NCBI GenBank assembly: GCA_023395465.1
Contig: JAEWZE010000240.1
Coordinates: forward strand, 1 to 9,409
Length of the DNA: 9,409 nucleotides
Origin: Pseudomonadota bacterium
Lineage (GTDB): Bacteria > Pseudomonadota > Gammaproteobacteria > Xanthomonadales > Xanthomonadaceae
Reading direction: 5' to 3'
This document shows, in pieces, positions 1 through 4,987 of the stretch (positions within the stretch are counted from its first letter, which is position 1; each line of letters starts with the position of its first letter). A program made the translations under genes and the position numbers. The notes below the pieces were generated by a model. That model saw only the letters and a list, made by a program, of their open reading frames with translations. It searched no databases and was not told the origin of the DNA.

Positions 1-1118
1 TGCAGGAACTCCTCCAAACGTGCAGCGAACGTGCTGTCAACGACCGGCCTGACGTCGGAACTGACCAGTTTTTCCTTGGTCTGCGAGGAAAAGCTGGGGT
101 CCGGCACCTTCACCGACAGCACCGCGATCAGGCCCTCGCGCATGTCGTCGCCCGAGAAGCTGACCTTGGCCTGTTTGGCCACGCCGTTCTGCTCGATGTA
201 ATGGGTCAGGGTGCGGGTGAGCGCCGAGCGGAAACCCTGCAGGTGAGTGCCGCCGTCCTTTTGCGGGATGTTGTTGGTGAAGCAGAACATCGTCTCCTGG
301 TAGGAGTCGGTCCACTGCAGCGCCACCTCGACGGTGATGCCGTTCTGCTCGCCCGACACCGAGATCACGTTCGGGTGCAGCGGGGTCTTGAGCTGGGCCA
401 GGTGCTCGACGAAGCTGGCGATGCCGCCCTCGTACTGGAACACGTCGCGACGGCCCTCGCCGCGCTCGTCCGACAGGACGATCTTGACCCCGGAATTGAG
501 GAAGGACAGCTCGCGCAGCCGCCGCGCCAGGATGTCGTAGTGGAACTCGACGTCGCTGAAGGTCTCGGACGAGGGCCAGAAGCGCAGCGTGGTGCCCTTG
601 CGCGGGGACGCCTCCAGCTGCCGCAGCGGATACACCGGCTCGCCGAGCGCGTACTCCTGCTGGTGGTGGAAGCCGTCGCGCCAGATGTCGAGCATCAGCT
701 TGGACGACAGCGCGTTGACCACCGACACACCCACGCCGTGCAGGCCGCCGGACACCTTGTAGCTGTTGTCGTCGAACTTGCCGCCGGCGTGCAGCACGGT
801 GAGGATCACCTCGGCCGCCGAGCGGTTTTCTTCCTTGTGGATATCGACCGGGATGCCGCGGCCGTTGTCCGAGACCGACACCGACCCGTCCTCGTGGATC
901 GTCACCACGACCTCGTCGGCGTGGCCAGCCAGGGCCTCGTCGATCGAGTTGTCGACCACCTCGAACACCATGTGGTGCAGGCCGGTGCCGTCGTGGACGT
1001 CGCCGATGTACATGCCGGGCCGCTTGCGCACGGCCTCGAGTCCGCGCAGCACGGTGATCCGGCTGGAATCGTAGGCCTGGCTGGGGGCAGCCGCGGGAAT
1101 CTGGGTTTCTTCGGTCAT
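1..1118 (-). CDS. gyrB: DNA gyrase subunit B, N-terminal part (3' end outside window)
   Basis: GyrB is the ATPase subunit of DNA gyrase, which introduces negative supercoils ahead of replication forks together with GyrA. The ATG at 1116-1118 (minus strand) opens 372 codons beginning MTEETQIPAAAPSQAYDSSR and running off the left edge. Visible GHKL ATPase motifs are the N-box (VVDNSIDEALAGHADEV), the DNGRGIP nucleotide-binding motif, the GGLHGVGVSVVNALS lid motif, and QTKEKL at about residues 346-351, which contains the ATP-contacting lysine of the transducer domain. About 370 of the roughly 800 residues usual for the family are present, so the TOPRIM domain is outside. The start is supported by the family-typical YDSSRITVLRGLEAVRKRPGMYIG. 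No strong ribosome binding site is seen; only GGTGG lies just upstream. It is the last gene of the dnaA-dnaN-recF-gyrB series and appears to have its own promoter in the 144-bp gap after recF. Confidence 0.97.
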   Translation of the reverse strand, partial: MTEETQIPAAAPSQAYDSSRITVLRGLEAVRKRPGMYIGDVHDGTGLHHMVFEVVDNSIDEALAGHADEVVVTIHEDGSVSVSDNGRGIPVDIHKEENRSAAEVILTVLHAGGKFDDNSYKVSGGLHGVGVSVVNALSSKLMLDIWRDGFHHQQEYALGEPVYPLRQLEASPRKGTTLRFWPSSETFSDVEFHYDILARRLRELSFLNSGVKIVLSDERGEGRRDVFQYEGGIASFVEHLAQLKTPLHPNVISVSGEQNGITVEVALQWTDSYQETMFCFTNNIPQKDGGTHLQGFRSALTRTLTHYIEQNGVAKQAKVSFSGDDMREGLIAVLSVKVPDPSFSSQTKEKLVSSDVRPVVDSTFAARLEEFL

Positions 1119-1193
1119 TCGCACCACCGTCGCGCCGCGGCGCGGCTCGGGGCCACGCTGCACGACACTTTAGTTATTGGAACGGAAGCGCGA

Positions 1194-1199
1194 ATTATA
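1194..1199 (-). promoter_or_regulatory. Probable gyrB promoter, -10 element
   Basis: On the minus strand these bases read TATAAT, a perfect sigma-70 -10 hexamer, about 75 bp upstream of the gyrB ATG in an otherwise GC-rich gap. No convincing TTGACA-like -35 box sits 16-18 bp upstream, where the sequence is GC-rich and contains a hairpin. The -10 match is seen; promoter function is inferred. Confidence 0.55.
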
Positions 1200-1219
1200 C
1201 CGCGCCGAGGCGGCAGGCT

Positions 1220-1262
1220 GGGCCGGGCGCCCCGGCCCCGGCGAAGCACCGGGATCCCCGGT
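1220..1262 (-). other. Two GC-rich stem-loops after the recF stop
   Basis: Bases 1248-1262 form a 6-bp perfect stem around ATC immediately after the recF stop codon. Bases 1220-1238 form an 8-bp all-GC stem (GGGCCGGG / CCCGGCCC) with a CGC loop. Neither is followed by a T-run in the direction of recF transcription, so a classic intrinsic terminator is doubtful. They could protect the recF mRNA 3' end or cause partial termination before the gyrB promoter. Confidence 0.35.
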
Positions 1263-2366
1263 TCAGGCGGCCCGGATCCGCCCGTGTTCCACGTGGAACA
1301 CGGCCAGCGGCCAGTCCTGCCCGCCCATCAGGACCGGCCCGGCCTCGGTTCCGGTGACGAAGACCTGGGCGCCGCTGGCACGCAGGCGATCGAGCAGGCG
1401 CGCCTGGTGGTCCTGGTCCAGCTCCGAGGCGAGATCGTCCAGCAGGAACACCGGCCAGTGGCCGCGGCTGGCGGCGAAGTCCTCCGCCTGCGCCAGCAGG
1501 CAGGCCAGTGCGGTGAGCTTGGCCTGGCCGCGCGACAGGGTCTCCCCGGCGGGGCGCTGCGCGTGGAGCACGCGCCAGTCCGCGCGATGCGGGCCGACCG
1601 AAGTGAAGCCGGCCGCCTGGTCGCGTTCACGCGCCAGCAGGAGCGCGTCGGCCAACGGCAGCTGCTCGCGGCGCCAGCCGGGGCGATAGTCGATCAGCCC
1701 CTCGCCCAGCTGCGGCGCCAGCGCGATCGACAGTGCGCCAAAGCGCGGCTGCAGGCGTTCGACATACTCGCGCCGGCGCTGGTCCAGCTGTTCCCCAGCC
1801 GCGGCCAGCTCCGCATCCCAGGCGTCGAGCTGCGCCGCGGGCGAACGCTGCTTGAGCAGGGCGTTGCGCTGCTTGAGGGCGCGGGCGTAGCGGCGCCACA
1901 GCGGGTGGAACCGGTCCTCGCCGTGTTCCACGTGGAACAAGCCCCAATCCAGGTAGCGCCGGCGCGCCTCCGCGCCGGCCGTGACCAGCGCATGGCTGCC
2001 CGGCTCGAAGCTGATGGCGGCCAGGGCTGCGCACAGGTCGCCGAGCTGCTGCACCGATTCGCCGTCGAGGCGTCCGGTCCAGGACTGCCCGCCGTGGCGG
2101 AGCCCCGCGCGCCGCCGCACGTCGTTGGGTTCGGCCCATTCGGCGAAGACTTCCAGCGCCTCGGCGCCGGTGCGGACCAGGCCATCGCGCACCCGGCCAC
2201 GGAAGCTGCGGCCGTAGGCCAGCAGGTGGATGGTCTCGAGCAGGCTGGTCTTGCCGGCTCCGTTGGCGCCCAGCACCAGGTTCAGCTGCGGACCCGGGCT
2301 CAGCTCCAGCGGCTCCAGGTTGCGCACTCCCGAGACAGCCAGGCGGATCAGCCGCACCGGGAGCAT
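1263..2366 (-). CDS. recF: DNA replication/repair protein RecF
   Basis: RecF is an SMC/ABC-type ATPase that binds gapped DNA and, with RecO and RecR, helps load RecA at stalled forks. The product is 367 residues, the usual length. The Walker A motif GANGAGKT is at residues 33-40, the ABC signature LSRGQAK at 277-283 and Walker B VFLLDDLASELD at 306-317. Family-typical YGRSFRGRVRDGL (51-63) and GPHRADW (258-264) are also present. The start at ATG 2364-2366 gives the expected short beta-strand before Walker A; no clear Shine-Dalgarno precedes it. The gene sits 106 bp after dnaN, with a strong hairpin and a parS-like site between. Oddly, the peptide FHVEH occurs twice (residues 144-148 and 357-361), each time because a parS-like palindrome lies in the reading frame. 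Identification is secure. Confidence 0.96.
   Translation of the reverse strand: MLPVRLIRLAVSGVRNLEPLELSPGPQLNLVLGANGAGKTSLLETIHLLAYGRSFRGRVRDGLVRTGAEALEVFAEWAEPNDVRRRAGLRHGGQSWTGRLDGESVQQLGDLCAALAAISFEPGSHALVTAGAEARRRYLDWGLFHVEHGEDRFHPLWRRYARALKQRNALLKQRSPAAQLDAWDAELAAAGEQLDQRRREYVERLQPRFGALSIALAPQLGEGLIDYRPGWRREQLPLADALLLARERDQAAGFTSVGPHRADWRVLHAQRPAGETLSRGQAKLTALACLLAQAEDFAASRGHWPVFLLDDLASELDQDHQARLLDRLRASGAQVFVTGTEAGPVLMGGQDWPLAVFHVEHGRIRAA
1285..1300. promoter_or_regulatory. parS-like centromere site A (inside recF 3' end)
   Basis: TGTTCCACGTGGAACA is a perfect 16-bp palindrome matching the ParB-binding parS family (B. subtilis consensus TGTTNCACGTGAAACA; Pseudomonas-type sites carry the TTCCACGTGGAA core). 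The palindrome extends perfectly to 22 bp, 1282-1303. It lies in the last codons of recF and encodes FHVEH at residues 357-361. ParB binding here would load the chromosome-segregation complex close to the origin. The parA/parB genes are not in the window, so function is inferred from the match and position. Confidence 0.88.
1924..1939. promoter_or_regulatory. parS-like centromere site B (middle of recF)
   Basis: A second perfect copy of TGTTCCACGTGGAACA, 639 bp from site A, in the middle of recF, where it encodes FHVEH at residues 144-148. Finding the same 16-mer twice within one gene is not expected by chance, and it sits within a few kb of the probable oriC, where chromosomal parS sites cluster. 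Confidence 0.86.
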
Positions 2367-2414
2367 CCACGTTGGTGGCAGCAGCGGGCTGCGGTTTGCC
2401 CGGCCACGAAACGA

Positions 2415-2440
2415 CTTCGCCCGGCCGAAGCCGGGCGAAG
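2415..2440 (-). terminator. Strong UUCG stem-loop between dnaN and recF
   Basis: An 11-bp perfect stem (CTTCGCCCGGC / GCCGGGCGAAG) closes a four-base loop that reads TTCG on the minus strand and is closed by C-G, the hyperstable cUUCGg tetraloop. It follows the dnaN stop by about 30 bases and precedes the recF start by about 50. The downstream bases TCGTTTCGT are only weakly U-rich, so it may be a partial terminator or an mRNA 3' stabiliser that lowers recF expression relative to dnaN. Confidence 0.55.
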
Positions 2441-2444
2441 CGCA

Positions 2445-2460
2445 GGTTCCACGTGGAACA
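2445..2460. promoter_or_regulatory. parS-like centromere site C (dnaN-recF gap)
   Basis: The minus strand reads TGTTCCACGTGGAACC: the 14-bp palindromic core (2446-2459) is perfect and one outer base differs from sites A and B. It is the only one of the three outside coding sequence, between the dnaN stop and the UUCG hairpin, 521 bp from site B. A single outer mismatch is tolerated in known ParB sites. Confidence 0.82.
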
Positions 2461-2472
2461 CCGCCGCCTGCA

Positions 2473-3573
2473 TCACAGGCGCAGCGGCATCACCACGTGC
2501 CGGCAGCGCTCGCTGGACGCCTCGCGGACCAGGGCCGACGAGTTGGCGTCGCGCAGCTGCAGCACCACCTGTTCGTCGCGCAGTGCGGACAGGGCATCGA
2601 GCAGGTAGTTGACGTTGAAGCCCACGGCCAGGCCGTCGACCTTGGTGTCGGCCTCGACCTCTTCCTGCGCCTCTTCCTGCTCGGGATTGTGCGCATTGAT
2701 CCGCACCAGGCCGGGCGACATCTCCAGCCGCACGCCGCGGTACTTTTCGTTGGACAGGATCGCGGCGCGCTGCAGCGAGGCCCGCAGCGCCTCGCGGTCG
2801 ATCAGCACCTCGCGATCGGCGCCGATCGGGATCACCGCCTCGTAATCCGGGAAGCGGCCGTCGATCAACTTGCTGGTGAAGGTCACATCGTCGCGCTTGA
2901 TGCGGATGTGGTTGCGGCCCATTTCCAGCACCACGGCACGGTCGCCGCCCTCGAGCAGGCGCTGCAGCTCCTGCACGCCCTTGCGCGGCACGATGATCTG
3001 GCGCTTGGTCGGCACCGTCTCCTCGAGTCCGGTTTCGCACAGCGCCAGCCTGTGACCGTCGGTGGCGACGCAGCGCAGGCGCTTGTCGGCCAGGTCGAAC
3101 AGCAGGCCGTTGAGGTAATAGCGCACGTCCTGCTGCGCCATCGCGAAGGCGGTGCGCTCGATCAGCTCCTTGAGCGCGGTCTCCGGCACGCTGACCCGCT
3201 CGGTCGCCTCGACCTCGTCGACCGACGGGAAATCGTTGGCCGGCAGGCTGGACAGGGTGAAGCGGCTGCGCCCGGCCTGCACGGTGATCTTGTCGCCCGA
3301 CTGGCTGAGGGTGACCTTGCTACCGTCGGGGAGGGCGCGAACGATGTCGAACAGCTTGCGCGCCGGGATCGTGGTCTCGCCGTCCTGGGCGTCGTCGACC
3401 GCGACCCGCGAGACCATCTCGACCTCGAGGTCGGTGCCGGTCAGTGACAGCTGCCCGCCCGAGACCTGGGTCAGCAGGTTGGCCAGGACCGGCAGGGTCT
3501 GGCGCCGCTCGACGACGTTGACCACTTGCGCGAGCGGTTTCAGGAGGGCTTCGCGTTGCAGGCTGAAACGCAT
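2473..3573 (-). CDS. dnaN: DNA polymerase III subunit beta (sliding clamp)
   Basis: The beta clamp forms a ring-shaped dimer that tethers DNA polymerase III and other clamp-binding enzymes to DNA. The product is 366 residues, exactly the E. coli length. It starts MRFSLQREALLKPLAQVVNV and ends HVVMPLRL, the family C-terminus (E. coli YVVMPMRL) that lines the hydrophobic partner-binding pocket. Conserved stretches include RQTLPVLAN (24-32), GRSRFTLSSLPANDFP (about 107-122), DVRYYLNGLLFD (about 152-163), ATDGHRLA (about 171-178) and DGRFPDYEAVIP. The ATG at 3571-3573 is preceded by AGGAAC (plus-strand 3581-3586), a good ribosome binding site at suitable spacing. Unusually, dnaA ends 1414 bp upstream, so dnaN probably relies on its own promoter in the adjacent AT-rich leader. 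Identification is secure. Confidence 0.98.
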   Translation of the reverse strand: MRFSLQREALLKPLAQVVNVVERRQTLPVLANLLTQVSGGQLSLTGTDLEVEMVSRVAVDDAQDGETTIPARKLFDIVRALPDGSKVTLSQSGDKITVQAGRSRFTLSSLPANDFPSVDEVEATERVSVPETALKELIERTAFAMAQQDVRYYLNGLLFDLADKRLRCVATDGHRLALCETGLEETVPTKRQIIVPRKGVQELQRLLEGGDRAVVLEMGRNHIRIKRDDVTFTSKLIDGRFPDYEAVIPIGADREVLIDREALRASLQRAAILSNEKYRGVRLEMSPGLVRINAHNPEQEEAQEEVEADTKVDGLAVGFNVNYLLDALSALRDEQVVLQLRDANSSALVREASSERCRHVVMPLRL

Positions 3574-3594
3574 GCGTTGGGTTCCTGTAGCAAT

Positions 3595-3622
3595 GCTTTT
3601 AAACGGTAAGAACTTAAAAAGC
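3595..3622. other. AT-rich dyad in dnaN leader
   Basis: GCTTTT (3595-3600) and AAAAGC (3617-3622) form an inverted repeat with an AT-rich interior, about 20-50 bp upstream of the dnaN ATG. It is one of the few AT-rich patches in the window. It could contain the dnaN promoter (TTTAAA and TAAAAG -10-like strings on the minus strand, no clear -35) or be part of the unwinding region of oriC. Assignment is uncertain. Confidence 0.3.
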
Positions 3623-3700
3623 GGTGGTGCTGGGGGGCCTGCACAGCGGGAACAACTCTATAACTTGTTGTTTTCGCTGGATTTTTCAGGGGTCATCGGG

Positions 3701-3709
3701 TGTGGACAA
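3701..3709 (-). promoter_or_regulatory. DnaA-box-like site 1
   Basis: Minus strand TTGTCCACA, one mismatch to TTATCCACA. It lies directly beside the AT-rich patch 3651-3690, the position expected of a box flanking the unwinding element. Confidence 0.6.
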
Positions 3710-3734
3710 ACAACATGGCCGGAGGGGAGCAAGC

Positions 3735-3743
3735 TGTGGATGG
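3735..3743 (-). promoter_or_regulatory. DnaA-box-like site 2 (left arm of dyad)
   Basis: Minus strand CCATCCACA, two mismatches at the first two positions of the consensus. It sits in the left arm of the 11-bp inverted repeat, opposite in orientation to site 3. Confidence 0.45.
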
Positions 3744-3759
3744 TTTGTCCCCCTCGAGC

Positions 3760-3768
3760 TTGTCCACA
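3760..3768 (+). promoter_or_regulatory. DnaA-box-like site 3 (right arm of dyad)
   Basis: Plus strand TTGTCCACA, identical to site 1 but in opposite orientation, in the right arm of the 11-bp inverted repeat. A weaker relative, CTGTCCACG, follows at 3782-3790. Confidence 0.6.
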
Positions 3769-3815
3769 GCTTGTGCGCCTGCTGTCCACGGACACCACAA
3801 CATCTAGTGTAGCGA

Positions 3816-4622
3816 AGGTTTCAGGGCGCGGGGCGGCGGCTTCTGCACAGGCCGGGGACGGTCGCTGCGAGCCGGTGGGAGGGGGGGCGAGGGGTCGTGC
3901 GCGGGAGGATCCCCAGCACAGGCAAGCGAGCCCCCAGGCGGGCGGGGCGGCAGAGCAATGCCTGCGGATGCGGCCATCTCCGACGATCAGCACGAGGTTG
4001 CGGGCGGAGTCTCGTGCGCACGGATGTCCGTCGGTGTGCCGTCGACCTGCAACATGCCGGCCCGGGTGCCGGCCTCGATCACGCCAGGCCCGGCGTTGAG
4101 GTAGGGCTCGCACCCGGGGATCGTGCGCGGCCCGGCAGGGCGAACAGCCCGCACCTGCCCGAAGTGGCGCTCCGAGCGCTGCGAGGTCGCCGGCAACCTG
4201 CCCCTGCACCAGCAGCCGGTCGGCGCGTCGACCATCCGCGTGCAGCGATCGTGCTGCTGTAACCCCGGAAAATGTGCTTGCCGGTCACCAGCACGCTGGC
4301 CGCGCGCGGGCGTACGGGATGCCGTGGAAGAGGCGCACGTCGTGCGGCAGCAGCGCGGCGCGGCCTGGGCTGCGACAGGGGGCGTGGGGCGGGGCGACCG
4401 CGGCCAGCGCGTCGGCCGCGACCGGCGCAAGTTCCTGCGATGGAGGGACGTGTGCCGGGGCTGCTTTCGGACCGGCGGTACTACGTCGCGTGCCTCGCAC
4501 GAAGCCCGGAAACGCGCGCTGCCGACCGGCAGCCGCACGCCGCCACGGCACGGTCCGCGAACGGCCCCTTGCGGTGCGGACGGAACGCCTTCGACCACGG
4601 GCGCATGGCGCCGGCGGGACGG
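3816..4622. other. About 800 bp with no supportable gene
   Basis: The open frames on both strands here (for example minus 3658-4209 and 3987-4598) give arginine- and proline-rich or low-similarity translations with no recognisable domain, no ribosome binding sites and mutual overlap, so I call none of them. A few short peptides look protein-like but change frame (see rejected items). The likeliest content is decayed or foreign DNA inserted between the origin and the dnaA-tail repeats, since the dnaA-dnaN gap in related bacteria, as I remember it, is only a few hundred bases. A G-rich run lies at 3877-3894. Confidence 0.5.
3877..3894 (+). other. G-quadruplex-capable G tract
   Basis: Four runs of three or more G (a GGG, a seven-G run that can supply two runs, and a final GGGG) lie within 18 bases with 1-3-base loops. 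This meets the usual quadruplex pattern on the plus strand. It sits about 90 bp beyond the last DnaA-box-like site. Folding and function are inference only. Confidence 0.35.
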
Positions 4623-4982
4623 TCCGTCTACTCGCTCAACTTGCGAATGAGCTTGTCCCTCGCTGCCAACCGCGCCGGAGCGCGTGCGTCATCCGACTAC
4701 TCACTCAGCTTGCGGATGAGCTTGTCTTTCGCTCCCTGCCAACGCACCGGAGCGCGTGCGTCATCCGTCTATTCGGACAGCTTGCGGATGAGCTTGTCTT
4801 TCGCTCCCTGCCAACAGCGCCGGAGCGTGTGCGTCATCCGTCTATTCGCTCAATTTGCGAATGAGCTTGTCTTTCGCTCCCTGCCAACCTCGCCGGAGCG
4901 CGTGCGTCATCCGTCTATTCGGACAGCTTGCGGATGAGTTTGTCTTTCGCTCCCTGCCAACCTCGCCGGAGCGCGTGCGTCA
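4623..4982 (-). repeat. Five tandem 69-73-bp repeats carrying copies of the dnaA 3' end
   Basis: The units are 4623-4691, 4692-4763, 4764-4836, 4837-4909 and 4910-4982 (69, 72, 73, 73, 73 bp). They abut the true dnaA end, whose 35 bp at 4983-5017 form a sixth partial copy. Read on the minus strand, each unit contains nine codons plus TAG encoding DKLIRKLSE, the DnaA C-terminus, then about 43 bp of filler. Filler is nearly invariant: units 4 and 5 are identical there, unit 3 has two or three changes, unit 1 lacks four bases. Across the nine codons, eight nucleotide sites vary and all changes are synonymous: Ser as TCC, AGC or AGT; Leu CTG or TTG; Ile ATC or ATT; Lys AAG or AAA; Glu GAA or GAG. 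In units 2-5 the same frame reads WQGAKDKLIRKLSE. No start codon or continuous frame makes these translatable genes. Repeat structure and codon pattern are seen; origin is inferred. Confidence 0.95.
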
Positions 4983-4987
4983 TTCGT

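Larger units (their letters stand above)
3595..3815. other. oriC: Probable chromosomal replication origin (oriC), upstream of dnaN
   Basis: This stretch combines the expected origin parts: AT-rich patches (3591-3620 and 3651-3690, with an AACAAC/GTTGTT dyad at 3651-3672) in a very GC-rich background, next to DnaA-box-like nonamers. These are TTGTCCACA on the minus strand at 3701-3709, CCATCCACA on the minus strand at 3735-3743, TTGTCCACA on the plus strand at 3760-3768, and the weaker CTGTCCACG at 3782-3790. The E. coli consensus is TTATCCACA. An 11-bp perfect inverted repeat, CAAGCTGTGGA (3730-3740) / TCCACAGCTTG (3763-3773), holds two boxes in opposite orientation. GGACAAAC (3704-3711) is also repeated inverted as GTTTGTCC (3743-3750). 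Origins in dnaA-dnaN gaps are common, and I recall one reported there for Xanthomonas. Boxes are seen; origin function is inferred. Confidence 0.6.

Noticed and set aside
2491..2496. Further CACGTG cores (also 9108-9113) as parS
   Set aside because: They lack the TTCC/GGAA flanks that complete the palindrome.
201..2612. 803-codon open frame on the plus strand
   Set aside because: It is antisense to gyrB and recF, has no recognisable domain and reflects the scarcity of stop codons in high-GC DNA. Its FHVEH peptides come from the parS palindromes, which read the same on both strands.
2230..3447. 405-codon plus-strand frame
   Set aside because: Antisense to recF and dnaN; the translation is His/Gln/Leu-rich shadow sequence without homology.
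4020..4109. Possible aldose 1-epimerase remnant (GVIEAGTRAG...VDGTPTDIR, minus strand)
   Set aside because: It vaguely resembles the IPTGE...V-GTPFDFR motif of galactose mutarotases, with a frame change into NLVLIVGDGRI. The match is short, no other motif follows, and the frame lacks a proper start. A blastx of 3816-4622 would decide.
4285..4400. Possible carboxylesterase start (DVRLFHGIPYARARP, minus strand)
   Set aside because: It recalls the type-B carboxylesterase F-x-GIPYA motif, but it ends at once in a stop, and the neighbouring peptides suggest a different family, so chance is likely.
4272..4937. Repeat-protein genes on the plus strand (RMSLSFAPCQ repeats)
   Set aside because: The repeat period is mostly 73 bp, not a multiple of three, so each unit changes frame; there is no ribosome binding site and the signal is on the opposite strand.
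4623..4982. CRISPR array
   Set aside because: Units are 69-73 bp and nearly identical throughout; there are no unique spacers and no cas genes.
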